NCBI GenBank assembly: GCA_963662175.1
Contig: OY759214.1
Span: 75,590,037-75,654,036 of the forward strand
Direction of reading: 5' to 3'
Length of the DNA: 64,000 bases
Source of the DNA: Aradus depressus
Taxonomy: Eukaryota; Arthropoda; Insecta; Hemiptera; Aradidae
How positions within the stretch are numbered: position 1 is the first letter of the stretch; the number at the start of each line of letters is the position of its first letter. The notes below the pieces were generated by a model. The model did no database searches. It saw only the letters and a program-made list of their open reading frames with translations, and was not told where the DNA came from. Below are positions 60,894 to 64,000 of this stretch, one piece after another. Both the position numbers and the translations under genes were made by a program.

Positions 60894-61808
60894 ATGGAAG
60901 GGAAAGAGAAGTCGGACTTAGAGCCGATACAGACACGGTCTAGGAAAACTATCCGTACGCCCCCGGAGTCCCCGGTAGAAAATCCTAAATTTGACCTAGA
61001 GGCGATGTTTAAGGCCATGCAGGAACAGATAGGACAGCAGGGAAAGGCCATGCAGGAACAGATTTCGGGACTAGGACAACAGGGAAAGGCCATGCAGGAA
61101 CAGATTTCGGGACTAGGACAACAGGGAAAGGCCATGCAGGAACAGATAGGACAGCAGACTTCGGAGATAAAGGAACAAATTTCGGCAATGGCAAATAATA
61201 TCGAATCCATTAAACGTAATATGGGTACCGTACAATCTGAATCTAGGCAGGACAATTCAGAAGAGAGATATGATAAGCCTACTTCTAAAGTTAGGGACAT
61301 GGTATGTGTCAGTTATCATGAAGTTACAGGTGGGATCGTGTCAGAAACACAGCATCTAGATAAGGAGGTCGAAGAAATAAATTCGAACCAAAATATTATT
61401 AGTACCGATTGTGAGAAGAGATTCGCCGATATCTCGAAGAGAATAGATACTGTTTCGGGTCAAACTCAGATCTCAACCCCAAAACAAGATGACCGAATGA
61501 CATTTACCGTACCCGAAGGACATAGGAATTGGCCTACGAACCAGACTTTTGCTCGCGAACAGCCTAGCAATGTCACCTTCCAAGATGTCTACGTGAAAAA
61601 TTACGAACGTGGTGAGGTGGCGTTACGTAATAGCGTTTTGGATTTGCCCAACCATTTTGTATTTAAATTCTTACTATTCTGGGAAGGACCTTACCAGATT
61701 TTAGACAAGGAAAGTCCTCAAATTTTTATTTTAGGACATCTCGGCAGCGACTTAGCGGAAGGAGGGATATTTTATACGATCTTACCGAAGCCGTATATTA
61801 GCGGATAA
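60894..61808 (+). CDS. Gag-like coiled coil fused to integrase C-terminal tail
   Basis: 304 residues from ATG 60894. Residues ~35-105 are a coiled coil built from 14-residue in-frame repeats (KAMQEQISGLGQQG; 42 bp of DNA each). A polar middle (~105-235) follows. The last ~65 residues (KFLLFWEGPYQILDKESPQI to LPKPYISG) resemble the C-terminal domain of Ty3/gypsy integrases (K(F/L)...(W/Y)EGPY.I). Gag and integrase ends are normally separated by about 4 kb of protease, RT and RNase H; here a deletion has joined them in one frame. Whether the chimera is expressed is unknown. Confidence 0.75.
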   Translation: MEGKEKSDLEPIQTRSRKTIRTPPESPVENPKFDLEAMFKAMQEQIGQQGKAMQEQISGLGQQGKAMQEQISGLGQQGKAMQEQIGQQTSEIKEQISAMANNIESIKRNMGTVQSESRQDNSEERYDKPTSKVRDMVCVSYHEVTGGIVSETQHLDKEVEEINSNQNIISTDCEKRFADISKRIDTVSGQTQISTPKQDDRMTFTVPEGHRNWPTNQTFAREQPSNVTFQDVYVKNYERGEVALRNSVLDLPNHFVFKFLLFWEGPYQILDKESPQIFILGHLGSDLAEGGIFYTILPKPYISG

Positions 61809-63570
61809 ATTTACAAGCAGGCTAGAGAAGCGCTAGGGCTCTCTTTGAGATTAACGATCTTACTTCAGCCGAGTTAGGGGGGCGATTATTGCAGACGAGA
61901 TCGCGGCCCTAGAGTCAGGGAAGAGATTTGTGACGTCTCTATGGGTGTCCATCCCCAGCTATCCCAGGAACAGTTAGACAAAGTCACACACACATAAAAC
62001 AGACACTATTTTTTATTATTTGGGAATTATTTATTATTTTACACTAACGGCCAACACCTCATTATACAACAACACACAAAGAATCACACATACACATTTA
62101 TTGGGGACACGGGATTTATTATTTAGTTTTTTTTTTTTTTTTTTTTTTTTTTTGTAAATAAAATAAGGCAGACGGGGACATTCTGGCACTCCCCTGGGGC
62201 TTAACATCGAGCATACCCCCCTTAGTCGAGCTCAAAGATTCCAAAGTGAATCGCCAGGTTGTAAATAGTAATTTTAGATAATAAGTTAGGGTTAGTTTTT
62301 TTTAATTCTAGATATTAAGTTAGGATAATTTTTTGTTCATATATTTAGTAAGAGTATTTTTTTAAATAGTATTAGCAATTTGTTTATGATGTTGGGATAA
62401 TTTAGTTTAGATAGGTTTGTGGCTTCATTTGAAATTGACATAATTGTAGGACGGGGCAGACGGTATATGGATTGGCCATCCATGGGAATATTCCTACGTA
62501 TTTAAATTTGATTAGGAGACGCGGACCTGAGTAGGATGACAGCGAGGCGATGGCACACATATTTGTAGGTAGTCAGGTATGGTAAATGTACTTCCAATTG
62601 TATTTGTATGTTTTGTTTTGTATTTTAAAATAATATTTGTATTAGTATCCGACCGTGTGTATCTATTGAAAATGTCACATTGACCCATATTTTATCTAGT
62701 GACCATGATGGGCTATGTTAACCCAATGAGAGCCTTGTAAATATATTTGTCACATATATCCAGGTATGGACCTTACTTATTATGAGTGTCGACCACGGTA
62801 GGTCAAATGTCAATTTTTTTTATTTTAGTTAAGAAATCCTAAGGCAAGGAGCCGAAGCATACATGACTGGAGGGGGAGATATATTATAAACTGGAGGGGA
62901 TACCCAGAATTGAATATTTAACTATCGTACACACGGAGAAGGGGCCACTCCGATGATGCTTGTAGAATCCATTTAAAGGGGCGGGAGTTTGTTTAATTAT
63001 TTTTTTATGCCATGAACTGACTGTTGAACTGAAGAAAGGGTTTCGCTACTTGATTAATGCGGATGCCGGAATTTACATATATTTATGAAACTGAGATGGG
63101 ATTTGAGTGGGCTTATTTTTCTATTTTATATTTCGTCGTCGTTCCGGCAGAAGGTAAATACCTGTCGAAGGCCTAAGGAGGCATATGGTTAGGGTTTGGT
63201 CAACCCAAATTTTTGTTGAAGCGGATTAGGTATATGGGAATTCAGTTGAAACATTGTCGAGGCGTGGGGCCTTTTTGGATGTTTTAACTAGTCAGTGAAT
63301 GTATGCTAGAAATAGAATCATCGTTATTTGCCAATGGAGAGGGTTAACTCCAAGAAGTACAGCGTAAAGTAAAATCATGCTTTGGTCACGCATGCATAGG
63401 CAAGCCATGCCGATTCGAAAGGAAATTTAAAATCATGTTTTGGTCACGCATGATAATGAGGTCGATACCTGAGTATTTGGTTAAGTGTATACGCTCAGTG
63501 AACGAGCAAGTGTTAAGTGAAACTAATAAAATATGTGACTTCCAATGGTCATTTAGCCGACATATTTTAT
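61809..63570. other. LTR element interior, non-coding
   Basis: No ORF of interest. A T run lies at 62129-62153. The phrase AAATCATG(C/T)TTTGGTCACG occurs twice near 63370-63450. GTTAGGGGGGCGATTAT at 61874 looks like an older polypurine tract. Confidence 0.6.
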
Positions 63571-63571
63571 T

Positions 63572-63591
63572 TTAACGGGAACGGGGGATAT
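63572..63591 (+). promoter_or_regulatory. Polypurine tract
   Basis: AACGGGAACGGGGGATAT directly precedes the 3' LTR; it is the usual priming site for plus-strand synthesis. Confidence 0.75.
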
Positions 63592-64000
63592 TGTAGCATG
63601 TCTACCCTATAGATAATGCTCAGAACTGGCGATGTCTACGAGAGGATCGCGATCGCTAGGAGCAAAGTATGGGTTGTGGGGTATCAAATTAAAGAGGATT
63701 GCATTTGGAAGAGCATGCTCGGAACCAATGATGCCTGCGAGAGAATCGCGATCGCTGGGAGCGGAAAATAAAGAATAATAGAGACACAATGGAAAGGAAG
63801 CCAAGATAATTGTCTACATCCGGTGTATAAGGAATAAGCAGTAAAGGTTTTTTTTCTTACTCCAGGTTTTCACACAACTAGAGGCAGATGTTAATTGGTA
63901 ATATGCGATTGGCTGGAAATAAAATGGGCGGAGTCCGACGACGAATCAAGTCTCGAGAACTGTCCCCTACCACGGTCGGATATCGGAAGCCACTCCCCGT
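63592..64000 (+). repeat. 3' LTR, truncated by the window edge
   Basis: Repeats 59259-59667 without a visible change, at a constant offset of 4333 bp. Confidence 0.95.

Larger units (their letters stand above)
59259..64000 (+). mobile_element. Ty3/gypsy-like LTR retrotransposon, internally deleted, right end cut
   Basis: 5' LTR at 59259-~60443, tRNA-Lys-type primer site at 60444-60461, one ORF at 60894-61808, a long non-coding stretch, a polypurine tract, then the 3' LTR from 63592, which runs off the window. The 409 bp of 3' LTR visible shows no difference from the 5' LTR that I can find. The interior is ~3.1 kb, far shorter than the ~5 kb of a full pol-bearing element. Confidence 0.92.

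Overview
This window is AT-rich, intron-bearing animal DNA, most probably from an insect. The evidence is a spliced prominin-family gene, an insect-type set of retroelements (R1, Jockey, RTE, Penelope-like, Ty3/gypsy-like), many hAT, Harbinger and other DNA-transposon remnants, and a tRNA-derived SINE family whose tail is made of CCTAA units (the complement of the insect telomere repeat TTAGG). I cannot name the species. No rRNA gene, CRISPR array or functional tRNA gene is visible.

Host genes. Two genes lie tail to tail at the left. On the + strand, a gene entering from the left edge has three exons (1-~1301, 2501-2661, 3473-3504) whose phases match; its product is not recognised. On the - strand, twelve phase-compatible exons between 35315 and 6307 encode the last ~598 residues of a prominin (CD133 family) five-span membrane glycoprotein: most of extracellular loop 1, TM3, a Cys-rich turn, TM4, loop 2, TM5 and a short tail. 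The exons for its N-terminus, TM1 and TM2 are not seen and presumably lie beyond 35.3 kb or past the right edge.

Mobile DNA. Introns and the region from 36 to 64 kb are filled with transposable elements, many with readable boundaries: a full-length RTE LINE with an intact 980-codon ORF (21226-24547, 9-bp TSD); a full-length but broken Jockey LINE (54493-58779, 12-bp TSD); a 6.7-kb LTR element with nearly identical 1.5-kb LTRs and only a gag-like ORF (37720-44430, 4-bp TSD GTAC) inserted in a SINE; and a second LTR element (59259 to beyond 64000) with a tRNA-Lys-type primer site and one ORF joining a gag-like coiled coil to an integrase tail. There are also hAT, Harbinger-like and TA-target MITEs, about fifteen SINE copies or pieces, and Penelope-like debris, several pieces of which carry hammerhead-ribozyme-like cores.

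Most unusual part. Within a prominin intron, at about 13.2-16.9 kb, inverted repeats of about 345-430 bp flank an intact ORF that fuses a phospholipase A2-like domain to an adenovirus pX-like domain. It is followed by a truncated adenain-like protease and an antisense ORF with the W/LSE repeats seen in large DNA viruses. It looks like a small, internally deleted Maverick/Polinton or adintovirus-type element. A 66-bp satellite lies on its right and a ~145-bp satellite on its left.
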